In this document: positions 36,672 through 45,781 of the stretch, piece by piece | Layout of the letters: each line of letters starts with the position of its first letter | Position numbering within the stretch: the first letter of the stretch is position 1 | DNA from: Acidisarcina polymorpha | GTDB taxonomy: Bacteria; Acidobacteriota; Terriglobia; Terriglobales; Acidobacteriaceae | DNA: 64,000 bases | Direction: 5' to 3' | Assembly (NCBI RefSeq): GCF_003330725.1 | Contig: NZ_CP030840.1 | Location: forward strand, 682,001 to 746,000 | Position numbers and translations under genes: made by a program | The notes under the pieces: generated by a model | Databases searched by the model: none | What the model was told of the DNA's origin: nothing | Seen by the model: only the letters and a program-made list of their open reading frames with translations

Positions 36672-37340
36672 CTAGAAGCCCAACTCGTGATTCGCCGCGA
36701 GGCTTGCGTAGGTGGAAGCGAGTGTCAAACGCTGCCGCTCTCGCCTGTACTCCGTCGGCGTCTTGGTTGTCAACCGGCCAAAGATCCGGGCAAAGTGCTG
36801 CTGCGTCTGAAACCCGCATTCGGCGGCGATGTCGATGACCGGAGCCTCGGACTCGTCCAGGAGTGTCTTCGCCTTGCAAACCCGAAGTCGAAGCAAGTAT
36901 TGGTGCGGCGAAGTGCCGGTGGATGACTTGAACCGCTGAGAGAAGTACGCCGCGCTCAAGCCTGCCTCGCGTGCCAACTCGGCGAGAGTCAGAGTGCTCG
37001 AGAGACGTTCGCTGATCATAGAGAGCACTCGACGAAACTGGGACGGGGATAGGCCGTCATCCGCGGCACTCATGGGTGGAAGACAACTCACGTTCGAGAC
37101 TAGAGAATCCGACTTCACTCCATTAGAGCTGGTAGCGGATTCAGACTCTAATAGACTTATGCGTACGCGTTGTCCGTCCTGCTCGACCCAGGCGAGGCCC
37201 GGGACAAGCTTGAGCGATGCGCTCTCATCAGCCGTTGCGAACTGCATCTGGATTCGCGCAGCATCATGCACCAAGAACGGCTTTCTTGGTGAAATCAATT
37301 CCGATAGGGGAGAAACCCGGCGACGTCTGTGCTCAGTCAT
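36672..37340 (-). CDS. AraC-family transcription regulator
   Basis: A 222-residue protein. The C-terminal ~100 residues are a double helix-turn-helix of the AraC/XylS type: 'LTLAELAREAGLSAAYFSQR', 'FKSSTGTSPHQYLLRLRV', 'VIDIAAECGFQTQQHFARIF' and 'TKTPTEYRRERQRLT'. The N-terminal half is short and has no recognised ligand domain. The start at 37340 has GAGGCAGG upstream; the frame is open 30 codons further. It is transcribed toward the SDR gene, 166 bp away, and probably activates that set. Confidence 0.83.
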   Translation of the reverse strand: MTEHRRRRVSPLSELISPRKPFLVHDAARIQMQFATADESASLKLVPGLAWVEQDGQRVRISLLESESATSSNGVKSDSLVSNVSCLPPMSAADDGLSPSQFRRVLSMISERLSSTLTLAELAREAGLSAAYFSQRFKSSTGTSPHQYLLRLRVCKAKTLLDESEAPVIDIAAECGFQTQQHFARIFGRLTTKTPTEYRRERQRLTLASTYASLAANHELGF

Positions 37341-37475
37341 GCCTGCCTCACTTTTCGGTTCACCGTCCCCATTGGGGCTCGATGGCTTTAGTGACGGTAG
37401 AACAGCAAGCCTGCGTCGGAAACCCCACAAACTTGAGGTTTCACCTCTGGATTTCTATAGGCACCTTCGGGGAAT

Positions 37476-40400
37476 CTAGCCGCCGCGCACAAATCTCTGC
37501 AGGCGCGACCACTTGGACGGCCGCGCATTCTCCATGAGTACGGAATTGGGCACCGTTAAACTGACCTCAGTGCCGATGCCCTGTGAAGAAGTGAAGGCTA
37601 GCTCTGCATTAAGGAAGCGAGCTCGTTCGCGCATCCCAGCAAGACCAAAATGACCGGAACGTCCCTCCTTAAGGGTCTTTGTATCGACACCGTTACCGTC
37701 ATCCGAGATGCGAAGCTGGAAGTCTTCCGCATAAACGATTTGCACTTTCAGGTTTGTTCCCCCCGAATGCAAGCATCCGTTGTTGATTGCTTCGAAGCCG
37801 ATACGGTAAATTTCTTCGCGGACACATACCGACATCGCGATCGGCTCGCCGATAAGCTCGAAACTTGTCTCCATTGTGCCGGAAAGCGCGCAATCGTCGA
37901 CAGCATCTTGCAAGAGAGATTCAATTGTTTGTTGCTCAATCACCGGAGCGCGAAGCGATCGGAGAGCGGCCCGCCCCTCCTCCATCGCATTTCCTAACCA
38001 CGTTGAGAGCATCTGAAGCCGCGGTTTAACCTCGTCCTGTTCGTTCAATTGAGCGAGAGCGGTATCGGCAAGCATCTTACTTCCCTGTATGGTCTGCAGC
38101 AATGTGTCGTGCATGTCCCGTGCGATTCTAGTCCGTTCCGCGAGACGCTCGTCGTAGCGAGCTTGCGCGTCTCGTCGGACCGTGCGAATCCTGAGCCGGT
38201 AAGCCATAACGATCGCAAGCGAGCATGCTGCGATACAGCCGAGGATGAAAGACTTCGTCTGGTACCAGGCCGGAAGGATCGTGAACGAGAGTGTAGCTTC
38301 CTTAGTGCTCCACACTCCATCGGCATTGCTCGCTACAACGCGAAACATGTAGTGGCCTGGCCCTAGATCGGTATAGAAGGCATCTCTCAGCTTGGTGATG
38401 TCTTGCCACTCCTTGTCATGCCCATCTAGGCGATAGCGAAATTGGAGTCGCTCCGGGACGCTCAGCGAAGGTGCTGTGTAACGAAGGTCTACATCCTCTG
38501 TAAGCGGGGCAAGAGCTATTCCTTGCACTGCTTTGTGCTCGACGTGGCGGGCCACGATCGCTTCTATTTGCACCGGCGGTGGAGGAATTTCCGTTCTGGA
38601 ATGCGTCGGATCTACAACCTGTACCTCTGCGCCATTCGCAAACCAGAGATCGCCGTCTGTCGATATCGCTACAAGCGAAGAGAAATCTGCGATATTCGGC
38701 AGAGCGCCATCGAGGACATCGAAAAGACGAGATGTTACAGAATACTTCGGGTCCGCCTTGAACCTCGATAGCTCTGCACTGGCAACAAATACCAGCCCAC
38801 ATGAGGCGTAGGCCCAAAGGTTCTCGTTATGATCGAGGATGATGGAGTGAATGTGAGCGCACGGAAGGCCATTCGTCGTATCGAGGAACCAGGAATCCCG
38901 CTGGTTGAAATACTCAATGCCGCGAGCGGTGGAGGCCCACTTCGATCCATCTCTGGAGAAGGCGAAATTGTTCCGCCTGATGATAGTGTGAGGACTCCAC
39001 GGTTCAATCCGACCTTGGTCGTCGAGAATTAGGGCATTACGGGAGTTTCCCAGATCCAGGAAGAGTCCACCATCCGGATTCGCGGCCATAAAATTAGGGT
39101 CAGAGTGCAGACTCACAGATTCGAGAGATTTTGAGGCGGAATCGAAGCGCAAGAGTCTGTAAGGCCGACCACTCACGAGTACGAAAATATTCTGCTGCGT
39201 ATCCTCCACGATTCCAACCACCACTCCACTGGACCTCTTATGATGGTCGAGGATTCGGGTAAAGCGGCCTTGTGAAAAGACATAGAGATCAGTATCGACC
39301 CCGACCCAAAGCCGTCCGGTGTGATCCTCCATGAGGGAAGTCACGCGCTGGCCTGGAAGGCCGTCCTTTTTTAGGTAATTGGTTACCTGCCCATTCTTCA
39401 GGAAGCTGAGGCTGCCGCGGTTTCCGATCCAAACTCCACCATTCTTCGACGACGCAACGGAATCGACGTAGTCGCCAGCGAGTCCCTCGCTGGTGGAGAA
39501 TGTCCTGACGAAGAGGTTTCGAAAACGGTCCAATCCTCTCTTCGTACCAACCCAGACATCGCCCTCGCGGTCTTCGTAGAGGCTAGACACAGAGTTTCCC
39601 GATAGTCCCTCTGTCTCCCCAAAGTGATCAATCCCGTCCGGTCGGATTCGAAAGATTCCTTGATCGGCTGTACCGACCCAGACCGTACCGTCACGATCAA
39701 TCAGTGTAGCCGTAACACTCCACAAGCTATTAGATGAAGTCGAGGTATAGGCATCACGCCAAATATTGTCGCTAAGGCTTTGTAAGCCAAGACCGGGCCC
39801 CGTTCTTGCGATACCGACGAGAAGGGAGCCATCGGGGCGCGGCGTGAGGGATTCGATCCCAGTGGACGCCTCCGCGGAATCGAGTTCTGGGTGGGGGTAG
39901 GTTCGGAAAGCCCCAGGTCGACCGTGCAGAAGATGCGTTGAGTCTGCGACCCAGATGTCTCCATTCTTGTCGACGGCGAGGGCCTCGGCATACGGTAATG
40001 GGATACCGTCTACTGCCGTGAAACAATGCATTGCCCTTCCGAGGACTTCGCAGAGGGCACCTTCACCTGGAGAAATCCGGGATCTCGTGAACCAGACTGT
40101 GCCTTGGTTATCCAGTCGGATCGCATTAACGTGCGAGTGCGGCCCCTCGATGCGTTCCGACTGACCATGCTTCATGTGGCGGATAGATTGCGAAGTCCCA
40201 ACCCATAGGCTTCCGTCAGGAGAAGCCTCCAGTGTAGTGATCATCCCGTCGCCGGCTGGAAGGAACCGCACACCGTCATATCTGAGCAGCCCGTTATCGG
40301 TTCCAATCCAAAGGTATCCGTCTGCTGTCTGACTCACAGCGTTCACTGCCCCGCTGAAGGCACCGTCGCGGATACGCCAAGCGGTGTGGCCCAATTGAGA

Positions 40401-40499
40401 TACACGCGAGTCCGGTTCAAGGGCGCAACAAGGACCGCTTGCCGTTAGCAGAAGACCAAGCGCGACGAGTTGAACGACACCTCTCATAGATGCGGTCAA
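37476..40499 (-). CDS. Propeller-type sensor histidine kinase
   Basis: A 1007-residue hybrid-free sensor. It has a Sec signal (1-26), then about 14 beta-propeller repeats of the two-component-regulator type ('GYLWIGTDNGLLRYDGVRF', 'GTVWVGTADQGIFRI', 'GDVWVGTKRGLDRFR'). A Y_Y_Y domain follows near 670-735 ('FRYRLDGHDKEWQDI'), a membrane span near 748-768, HisKA_3 with 'RTRIARDMHDTLLQ' (His near 795) and HATPase_c ('INNGCLHSG', 'ISDDGNGVD', 'GHFGLAGMRERA'). The propeller should bind a ligand in the periplasm; in Bacteroidetes such sensors bind glycans. Its start overlaps the stop of the response regulator by four bases, so the two form one signalling operon. It has a 5'-truncated paralogue at the window start. 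Confidence 0.9.
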   Translation of the reverse strand: MTASMRGVVQLVALGLLLTASGPCCALEPDSRVSQLGHTAWRIRDGAFSGAVNAVSQTADGYLWIGTDNGLLRYDGVRFLPAGDGMITTLEASPDGSLWVGTSQSIRHMKHGQSERIEGPHSHVNAIRLDNQGTVWFTRSRISPGEGALCEVLGRAMHCFTAVDGIPLPYAEALAVDKNGDIWVADSTHLLHGRPGAFRTYPHPELDSAEASTGIESLTPRPDGSLLVGIARTGPGLGLQSLSDNIWRDAYTSTSSNSLWSVTATLIDRDGTVWVGTADQGIFRIRPDGIDHFGETEGLSGNSVSSLYEDREGDVWVGTKRGLDRFRNLFVRTFSTSEGLAGDYVDSVASSKNGGVWIGNRGSLSFLKNGQVTNYLKKDGLPGQRVTSLMEDHTGRLWVGVDTDLYVFSQGRFTRILDHHKRSSGVVVGIVEDTQQNIFVLVSGRPYRLLRFDSASKSLESVSLHSDPNFMAANPDGGLFLDLGNSRNALILDDQGRIEPWSPHTIIRRNNFAFSRDGSKWASTARGIEYFNQRDSWFLDTTNGLPCAHIHSIILDHNENLWAYASCGLVFVASAELSRFKADPKYSVTSRLFDVLDGALPNIADFSSLVAISTDGDLWFANGAEVQVVDPTHSRTEIPPPPVQIEAIVARHVEHKAVQGIALAPLTEDVDLRYTAPSLSVPERLQFRYRLDGHDKEWQDITKLRDAFYTDLGPGHYMFRVVASNADGVWSTKEATLSFTILPAWYQTKSFILGCIAACSLAIVMAYRLRIRTVRRDAQARYDERLAERTRIARDMHDTLLQTIQGSKMLADTALAQLNEQDEVKPRLQMLSTWLGNAMEEGRAALRSLRAPVIEQQTIESLLQDAVDDCALSGTMETSFELIGEPIAMSVCVREEIYRIGFEAINNGCLHSGGTNLKVQIVYAEDFQLRISDDGNGVDTKTLKEGRSGHFGLAGMRERARFLNAELAFTSSQGIGTEVSLTVPNSVLMENARPSKWSRLQRFVRGG

Positions 40500-41125
40500 A
40501 TCTCCAATAGACCGCGGCGGAGCGCGATCATGACGGCATGTGTTCGATCATTTGCTTGCAGCTTTTGCGAAAGGTTCTTAATATGAAAATTTACCGTGGC
40601 TTCTGCTATGTTCAAGTCGGACGCGATTTGTTTGTTTCGTCTTCCATCCCGGATAAGTCTCAAAACACTCAGTTCTCGCTCTGTAAGCTTCTCGTCCGCC
40701 ATTCGTTCCGCGACGCGGGTCGCGAATCTGTGTGGAACATGCTTGCTACCCCCATGCACCGACTGGATAATGGCAACGAGATCTTGCATCGGTAGGCTCT
40801 TAAGCACGTAGGCCGAGGCACCTCCGCGCATGGCACGGCGTATATCCGCGTCGTCCTCGGATGTTGTTAGAATGACCACGCGGGCATCTGAATTCATCTT
40901 TCTGATTTCTGCCAGAGCGGCGAACCCGTCGGTTCCAGGCAGACGCAAATCCAGAAGCGTGACATCTGGAGCATGACGGCGATATTGCTCCAGCGCTTCC
41001 AAGGAGTTTGACGCCGTGGCAATAAGTTCCATGTCAGGCCGGAGGCTGAGCACTGCTCGCAAGCCCTCGCGAAAGACCGGATGATCTTCTACGCTGAGGA
41101 TACGAATTGTCGGTACTTTGCTCAT
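40496..41125 (-). CDS. NarL/LuxR-type response regulator
   Basis: A 209-residue regulator. The receiver domain has the acidic pair 'SVEDHPVFREG', phospho-acceptor Asp59 in 'VTLLDLRLPG', and conserved Thr and Lys in 'VVILTTSEDD' and 'AYVLKSLP'. The C-terminal GerE/LuxR HTH is 'LTERELSVLRLIRDGRRNKQ' with 'IAEATVNFHIKNLSQKL'. It is the cognate partner of the kinase that overlaps it by ATGA. The start at 41125 is chosen because the receiver starts there; seven residues more are possible. Confidence 0.9.
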   Translation of the reverse strand: MSKVPTIRILSVEDHPVFREGLRAVLSLRPDMELIATASNSLEALEQYRRHAPDVTLLDLRLPGTDGFAALAEIRKMNSDARVVILTTSEDDADIRRAMRGGASAYVLKSLPMQDLVAIIQSVHGGSKHVPHRFATRVAERMADEKLTERELSVLRLIRDGRRNKQIASDLNIAEATVNFHIKNLSQKLQANDRTHAVMIALRRGLLEI

Positions 41126-41163
41126 TGTGAACAAACCAAGTCGCATAGGTCGCTGTTGTCAGT

Positions 41164-42213
41164 TTATCGCTGCCATTCCTTCGTTGCTGCGTCGATTGCC
41201 CCAGCGGACGCCCGAAGTTCTGCGATCTCCGCGGATGTGGGTTGACTTTGTGAGCTTACCAGCCACCCGTTGAGTCGGACTTCGAGAGGAATACCGCAAA
41301 CTCCGTGAATATCGTGGAACTGGCCGCTCAATTGAACTTGCCCATGCACCCTTCGTCCGTCCGCGACCACCGCGGCGGAAAGGATCTCTAGCGTTGCGTT
41401 GGCCGTGGCATTGGGCGTCGAGTGAATCTGCGATTGTGTGATGAACGGTTCGACCATGATTCTTGTGCTGGGGGCAATCTCTTCCATGAGTTCGTACGCC
41501 TCCGCAAGCTGATGAGTTGAGATGAGTTCCTCAAGCCTTTTGCGTGTCATGGCAGCCTCTTCCTTGATATTGGTACGCTCATACCGCGCCTTGAGTGCAT
41601 CCAGGCGAGAGGTGCTCTCAGGATCGTCGACGGTTAGATGAACGGAGCTCCACATAGGAACCATTGCCTCCCCGTGTTCTCCGAGCACGCTTGCCCGGAC
41701 GAGCGAGCGATGAACGCCAAGTTGCGAGGCGATTGCACGGGCAAAACGAAGCGAATCCTGTTGCGCACCGATGCCAATGACCTTCTCTGGGCCTAAATGG
41801 GCTGCAAAGATCGCGACGGCAAGTTCCACGGGATTGCTGACGACGAGAAAGAGGGGGCAGCCCGCTGACTTACGGAATCGCTCTGCCAGTCTTTCGAAAA
41901 GAGGGAGATTGGCGTGGGCAAGATCGCGGCGAGTTCGTCGATTCTTTGAAATTGTTTGGCCCGCCGCAATCACGACAATGTCAGTGCAAAGATGTTCGAT
42001 CGATGCACAAATTGTGAGGCGGACCGCAGCTTCGTCAAAGGCATCCAGTAGGTCCATACGTGTTGCGTAGAGCCGACCGTTACTTTCAGGGGTACCTCGA
42101 CCAAGAAGGATGATTTCGTCACCTGGATTGAGCACAGAGCTTTTCAGCATGTGCATGAGAAGCGTCGAGCCTACGGCGCCTCCTGCTCCGACAATTGCTA
42201 CCCGCAGTGCCAC
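41164..42213 (-). CDS. Lactate/malate dehydrogenase-family protein
   Basis: A 349-residue protein. The NAD-binding half has 'MALRVAIVGAGGAVGSTLLM', 'DIVVIAAGQTISKNRRTRRD' and 'LVVSNPVELAVAIFAAH'. The catalytic half keeps the proton-relay His in 'ASVLGEHGEAMVPMWSSV'. The substrate-binding Arg context 'QTISKNRRTRRDLA' is unlike textbook malate dehydrogenase and the C-terminus is longer. The protein may therefore act on a different 2-hydroxy acid. It precedes the response regulator by 38 bp on the same strand and may share its operon. Confidence 0.72.
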   Translation of the reverse strand: MALRVAIVGAGGAVGSTLLMHMLKSSVLNPGDEIILLGRGTPESNGRLYATRMDLLDAFDEAAVRLTICASIEHLCTDIVVIAAGQTISKNRRTRRDLAHANLPLFERLAERFRKSAGCPLFLVVSNPVELAVAIFAAHLGPEKVIGIGAQQDSLRFARAIASQLGVHRSLVRASVLGEHGEAMVPMWSSVHLTVDDPESTSRLDALKARYERTNIKEEAAMTRKRLEELISTHQLAEAYELMEEIAPSTRIMVEPFITQSQIHSTPNATANATLEILSAAVVADGRRVHGQVQLSGQFHDIHGVCGIPLEVRLNGWLVSSQSQPTSAEIAELRASAGAIDAATKEWQR

Positions 42214-42354
42214 TCGCTCTTCTCCTTTTGTAGCTTCCAGGACATTTCAATCGCCCTTCACATCAAATATTGACGATCTGTTTGCAGCCAGCACAAAAGC
42301 TCGCCTGCGTGTCTTTTCTCACACTCATTTTGGAGAGTACTGATAGCCGCCGCC

Positions 42355-43266
42355 TTAACCTCCAACATTCAGCTTCCGCACAAGTAGTTCTTCCGATGTG
42401 CGCCATAGCCGTTCCGCCATGACGAGATCGGTAAGATACTTACTGCCTCCAGTAATTTGGCAGTCGGCCCAATACTGTCCTGAGACCCCTTCCACCAGTG
42501 GGCTGGCCGCAAGCAGGCATTGTGTCGCGGCCCCCTGTGACGCGGTTTTGAAAAACAGCTCAGCAATGGAAAGAACAAGAGAAACGGGAAACTGGATGCT
42601 GCGATTGAGATCTGTTCCTCTAACCGCTCCGGGATGAAGGGAGTTCACCACAATTCCACGGGGTGCCAGGCGGCGTGATAGCTCGCCTGCGAATATCGAA
42701 AGAGCAAGCTTTGACTGGCCGTAAAATTTCGACGCACTATAGTCACGGTGGCCATCAAGATCATCAAACCGGATGCCTTCTTTTGGAGCTTGATTCTTGC
42801 TGGCACTGCTACTGACTATCACTACCCTACCCTTCTTATCTGGAAGCTTAGGAAGCAGCTTATTTACTAAGAGAAAGTGTGACAGGTAATTCACGAGGAA
42901 CTGCATCTCGATTCCATCGCGCGTTGTTGCTTGCTTCGATCCCGTGATGCCTGCATTGGCGACGATCACATCAATCTTCTCGAAGCGTTCGGATATAAAG
43001 TCTGCAGCATGTATCACCGATTGGAGGTCCGACTGGTCGCACCCCACGGCCGTTGCTTGAGTGTCCGTCCGCAAGCATGCGTTTTGAGCCTTATTAAGTG
43101 AGCGAGCAATACCGATGACCCGTGCGCCCTTCGCACTCAGAGCGCGCATCGTCTCGAATCCTATGCCGCCACTGCAACCTGTAACCACGACCGTTCTATC
43201 TGAAAGGTCGAGACCGGCCAGCACTTCATCCGCAGTCGATTTGGACCCAAATGGCGTCTTGATCAT
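42355..43266 (-). CDS. Short-chain dehydrogenase/reductase (retinol-dehydrogenase-like)
   Basis: A 303-residue SDR: 'RTVVVTGCSGGIGFETMRAL', 'IDVIVANAGITGSKQATTRD', Ser in 'RVVIVSSSASKNQAP', 'YSASKFYGQSKLALSIF' (YxxxK) and 'RGIVVNSLHPGAVRGTDL'. The insertion after the active site and the overall length fit the extended RDH/WWOX-like group that acts on hydrophobic or polycyclic carbonyls. The ATG at 43266 has a GGAG site. Its 5' leader is the ~199-bp segment that is repeated in inverted orientation at 55325-55520. Confidence 0.85.
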   Translation of the reverse strand: MIKTPFGSKSTADEVLAGLDLSDRTVVVTGCSGGIGFETMRALSAKGARVIGIARSLNKAQNACLRTDTQATAVGCDQSDLQSVIHAADFISERFEKIDVIVANAGITGSKQATTRDGIEMQFLVNYLSHFLLVNKLLPKLPDKKGRVVIVSSSASKNQAPKEGIRFDDLDGHRDYSASKFYGQSKLALSIFAGELSRRLAPRGIVVNSLHPGAVRGTDLNRSIQFPVSLVLSIAELFFKTASQGAATQCLLAASPLVEGVSGQYWADCQITGGSKYLTDLVMAERLWRTSEELLVRKLNVGG

Positions 43267-43465
43267 GAGTTTTCTCCAAAAAACGTCCCGATTTTGGAAG
43301 ATACGGGATCGTCTATTCATTTGATTACCTGCCACTTCGTCCCATGTGCTCAATCCTAAGGTTTTCGAGTCCGATCTTGCTGTGGAGACGTGAGGAGTGC
43401 GGCTCGCGGCTGGACGCCGCCGAGCCCCATCCGTGCACAGACCAATGATCCTGTGTCTATTCCTT
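43267..43465 (-). repeat. Inverted duplicate, left copy (SDR leader)
   Basis: On the minus strand this segment runs AAGGAATAGACACAGGATCA … to CGGGACGTTTTTTGGAGAAA and directly precedes the SDR start. It is almost identical to 55325-55520 on the plus strand; the only clear differences are three missing bases near the SDR ribosome site in the other copy. It likely contains the SDR promoter and 5' leader. A stem GGCTCGGCGGCGTCCAGCCG-like inverted repeat (GCTCGGCGG / CCGCGAGCC) lies within it. Confidence 0.88.
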
Positions 43466-43767
43466 CGCTGAATGCATCGCCATGAGCGCTTATGGGCGTT
43501 GTGACTGTCCATTCCCAAAAATGCGTGCTAGCGTAGCCAACATGACAGGCTTGCGCCGTGCGTCGAAAGGGCACGTCTGTGCAACAGGTTCGGAGACTTG
43601 CTGCACAGCCTGAAGTTTGGGCCTTGGAGAAAACTCATGTGTTTCTTGATATATCGAGGCAACGTCCGTCCATTGCTGATTCGAGTGGCCAGTTCCCGAG
43701 CCGACGCGAGATGATCTTCGGCGCCCTAGCAACAGTCGGAGTTGGTTATATAAAACAGGAGAAATCG

Positions 43768-44082
43768 ATGGCAAACAAACTAACCCTTGTTGTACGATTC
43801 CGCATTCCCGAACCGCAGAAGCAGATGTTTCTGGCCAAGCTCCGCGACGTGTTCACGCATATCGTGAAGGAGGAAAACTTCGTTGAGGCATCTCTCGTAG
43901 AGGACATGCGAGATCCTGAGAGCATCCTGAATTATGAGGTCTGGGATGAAACTCCTGATTCCTTTATGAAGAGCCAAATGACTAGACCTTATCGGGCTGA
44001 CTTCGAACAGATGATTGCTGCCCTGAAAATCGAGCGGACTCCGGCCTGGTATTCAACGATCGAGGACTGGAAGAGGGCTTAG
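43768..44082 (+). CDS. ABM-type (quinol) monooxygenase
   Basis: A 104-residue antibiotic-biosynthesis-monooxygenase-fold protein: 'LTLVVRFRIPEPQKQMFLAK', 'ENFVEASLVEDMRDPESILN' and 'YEVWDETPDSFMKSQMTRPY'. ABM proteins are dimeric cofactor-free oxygenases or quinol monooxygenases (YgiN type). The ATG at 43768 follows an AGGAG by six bases. The frame is open upstream, and the stretch before the start reads 'SRREMIFGALATVGVG', which looks like a Tat signal. A longer exported form starting near 43558 is therefore possible. First gene of a plus-strand series inside the inverted repeats; the next gene begins 15 bp later. Confidence 0.78.
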   Translation: MANKLTLVVRFRIPEPQKQMFLAKLRDVFTHIVKEENFVEASLVEDMRDPESILNYEVWDETPDSFMKSQMTRPYRADFEQMIAALKIERTPAWYSTIEDWKRA

Positions 44083-44097
44083 CGGGAGGGCATCAAG

Positions 44098-44955
44098 GTG
44101 AGCAACGGGACTAGAATCATGTGGAACGGCACCGTCCGGGCTCTTCCATTTCCTGAGCAGCTGAAGGCCGCAAGTATTGCCGGCTGTACTTCCATCGCTA
44201 TCACTCCGTCGGACTACAACAAGTGGCTCGGCGCAAGTACGCCAACTTCGGATCTCAAGTCTATGGCGAGGGATGAAGGTGTGGAGATTACTCATCTCGA
44301 TCCGTTCGTTCGCTGGACAAACGATTGGAAGCCAAACCTGCGCGGCCTGAACTTTCCTATCGACACTGTGGGTTTCGACGCCGACGACTTTTTCCGTATG
44401 GCAAGCGCTCTCCAGGTCAACTCCTTCACTGCGTGGAGTGGGTTCGCTTCTGGGCGCTATTCTCTAGCCGAGATTGAGGACGCATTCGGCCAGCTTTGTG
44501 CACGCGCAGCTCAGGAAGGGCTTCGTTGCGACCTTGAGTTCATCCCTGTTTTCGGTGTTCATTCATTGAAAATGGCATGGGATATCCTACGACATGTCAA
44601 TGCCGAAAACAGCGGCATTGTCTTTGACTTCTGGCACTATATGCGAAGCGGACCCGATGAGGCATTATTGCGCAGCATTCCTGGCGAGAAGATCACAGCG
44701 GTCCAGCTATGCGACGCGACCGCCTACGTTCCTGAAGGGATGTCGCTCGCCTATGACGGTTTGAATAACCGTCTAGCTCCAGGCGATGGAGCATTCCCAA
44801 TTGTCAGCCTCGTCAAGACGCTCCGAGAAATGGGTGCCCTTAACGATGTCGGAGTCGAGGTGTTCTCGCCACGTTTTGATCGCTTGGATGCACAAACAAT
44901 CGGGAATCTCACGCGCGGAGTGTTTGATCGCTTTCTTGCATCAGATTGGTCCTAG
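44098..44955 (+). CDS. Sugar-phosphate isomerase/epimerase-like TIM barrel
   Basis: A 285-residue AP-endonuclease-2-like TIM barrel. Strand ends carry probable metal ligands: Asp/His in 'EITHLDPFVRWTND', Glu in 'RCDLEFIPVFGVHS', Asp in 'SGIVFDFWHYMRSG', and Glu in 'DVGVEVFSPRFD'. Members are isomerases, epimerases or ring-opening enzymes of sugars and inositols, and some act in secondary metabolism. The GTG at 44098 lies 15 bp after the ABM gene with a GGGAGGG ahead; an ATG at 44119 is an alternative. The neighbours do not fix the substrate. Confidence 0.78.
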   Translation: MSNGTRIMWNGTVRALPFPEQLKAASIAGCTSIAITPSDYNKWLGASTPTSDLKSMARDEGVEITHLDPFVRWTNDWKPNLRGLNFPIDTVGFDADDFFRMASALQVNSFTAWSGFASGRYSLAEIEDAFGQLCARAAQEGLRCDLEFIPVFGVHSLKMAWDILRHVNAENSGIVFDFWHYMRSGPDEALLRSIPGEKITAVQLCDATAYVPEGMSLAYDGLNNRLAPGDGAFPIVSLVKTLREMGALNDVGVEVFSPRFDRLDAQTIGNLTRGVFDRFLASDWS

Positions 44956-45006
44956 ATTCCCGATACGGTTTACAGCAGTTTAGTCTCCGTTTGCTCACGC
45001 TACCTG

Positions 45007-45028
45007 ACTCCAGCCTTTGAGCTGGAGT
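45007..45028 (+). terminator. Probable terminator
   Basis: ACTCCAGC and GCTGGAGT form a perfect 8-bp stem with a six-base loop followed by TTGTG. It lies 52 bp after the TIM-barrel gene. The rest of 44956-45250 has no gene and probably holds the promoter of the cupin series. Confidence 0.5.
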
Positions 45029-45250
45029 TTGTGCATGTGCACTTAGGAAACACGTGATGTTGCCGCTGTCTCGAAGCCTTGAGCGAGTGCATCGATCCAA
45101 AGCCGAGCTTCTGGACACATGGGTACGAGTCATACCCAGTACAACAAAAGAGAGCGGGCCAAGGGCCTTAGACGTCCGAATTGCAGAACCCGCGGGCAGC
45201 GTCCAGTTATTTGCGCGGCCCACCCATATGAAAGCGAGTGACGACAAGCT

Positions 45251-45778
45251 ATGAAGGACATTCTCAACCTTATTCCGGCGCAGGAAGGTGTTCGCGAGAT
45301 CAAGCCAAACGAAGGAAAGCCTTTTGATCTGGGCCCAGTACACTTTCGCTGGAAGGTTCGCAGCGAAGATAGCGCACATACCTACACGATGTTCGAGCTG
45401 CATTTGGCGCCGGGCGGCGGAGTCGACCTTCACAGCCACGCCTCTCCCGAGACTTTCTACGTACTCGAAGGCGAAGCGACCTTCTTCCGTATCACAAAGG
45501 GCGTGCAGGAAGCAGTCCTCTGCGGTCCCGGAACGACTATCGTCATCCCGCCCAATGCTCTTCACGCGCTCTTCAACAAGAGCGACAAGGATTGCCGGTT
45601 ACTCGATGTTTCCACAGGTTCTCATCAAGACTTCTTTGATTCGGTGCAGAAAGCCGACCGGGCCGAAAACTTTGCTGCTATGAAGCCGAAAGTCGCAGCA
45701 CATCGCCTGTCCGAGATCGCCCGCGAGAACGAGATGTACCTGGCCGCCTACGACGTGAATACGGAGAGAGAGGTGTAG
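45251..45778 (+). CDS. Cupin-domain protein
   Basis: A 175-residue single cupin. Motif 1 is 'GGVDLHSHASPETFYVLEGE' with His-His-Glu ligands (near 63-72), motif 2 is 'TTIVIPPNALHALFNKS' with the fourth His. A C-terminal helical tail ('NFAAMKPKVAAHRLSEIARE') is unusual for a small cupin. Metal-binding ligands are complete, so an enzymatic role (dioxygenase, isomerase) is possible. It is three bases from the next cupin gene and first of a series of four cupins in 4.6 kb. Confidence 0.8.
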   Translation: MKDILNLIPAQEGVREIKPNEGKPFDLGPVHFRWKVRSEDSAHTYTMFELHLAPGGGVDLHSHASPETFYVLEGEATFFRITKGVQEAVLCGPGTTIVIPPNALHALFNKSDKDCRLLDVSTGSHQDFFDSVQKADRAENFAAMKPKVAAHRLSEIARENEMYLAAYDVNTEREV

Positions 45779-45781
45779 TCC

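Noticed and set aside
43267-43518. N-terminal extension of the SDR at 43266
   Set aside because: The extension is read from the duplicated leader repeat, and the SDR fold and ribosome site begin at 43266.
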